From NCBI GenBank assembly GCA_003560935.1, contig PWJF01000155.1:1-7508 (forward strand): DNA of 7,508 nt, written 5' to 3'. Shown here one piece after another: positions 7,125-7,508 of the stretch. Both the position numbers and the translations under genes were made by a program. Under the pieces are notes generated by a model. The model was given only the letters and a program-made list of their open reading frames with translations. It made no database searches and was not told the origin of the DNA. Source of the DNA: Ignavibacteriales bacterium (GTDB lineage Bacteria > Bacteroidota > Ignavibacteria > T3Sed10-11). The first letter of the stretch is position 1. The number at the start of each line of letters is the position of its first letter.

Positions 7125-7508
<384 letters not shown>

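Overview
This window is an ordinary, gene-dense stretch of a bacterial chromosome, probably from the FCB lineage (Bacteroidota, Ignavibacteria or a related candidate phylum). The clue is the left-most gene, a DUF5916 protein with an N-terminal CBM9-like domain, a family known mainly from those groups. The menaquinone-type UbiE methyltransferase fits too. The pgm gene has a readable Shine-Dalgarno sequence, while the other starts have weak or no such signal. The phylum call is inference.

Layout: (1) Positions 1-1239, minus strand: the first 413 residues of a secreted DUF5916 protein whose 3' end lies outside the window. (2) Positions 1240-1421: a divergent intergenic region with one plausible sigma70-type promoter for ubiE, a weaker candidate for the DUF5916 gene, and a short inverted repeat over the latter. 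(3) Positions 1422-2126, plus strand: ubiE/menG. (4) Positions 2127-2191: a convergent junction filled by a 20-bp hairpin. (5) Positions 2192-7508, minus strand: a same-strand series read eno (3' part only), pgm/pmm family mutase, ABC-F ATPase, RlmD/RumA-type RNA uridine methyltransferase. The last three are packed tightly (22-nt gap, then 11-nt overlap). eno is separated from pgm by 137 nt containing a nested hairpin followed by a T-run.

The minus-strand group joins central carbon metabolism (enolase, hexose-phosphate mutase) with ribosome function (ABC-F factor, probable 23S rRNA m5U methyltransferase). The overlap of the last two suggests co-translation. ubiE is a separate unit making menaquinone. 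Every gene is an intact, recognisable family member apart from the two cut by the window edges. I see no mobile element, CRISPR array, tRNA, rRNA, defence system or obvious new system. The items most worth a second look are the two intergenic RNA structures, the repeats in the divergent promoter region, and the functionally uncharacterised DUF5916 protein.
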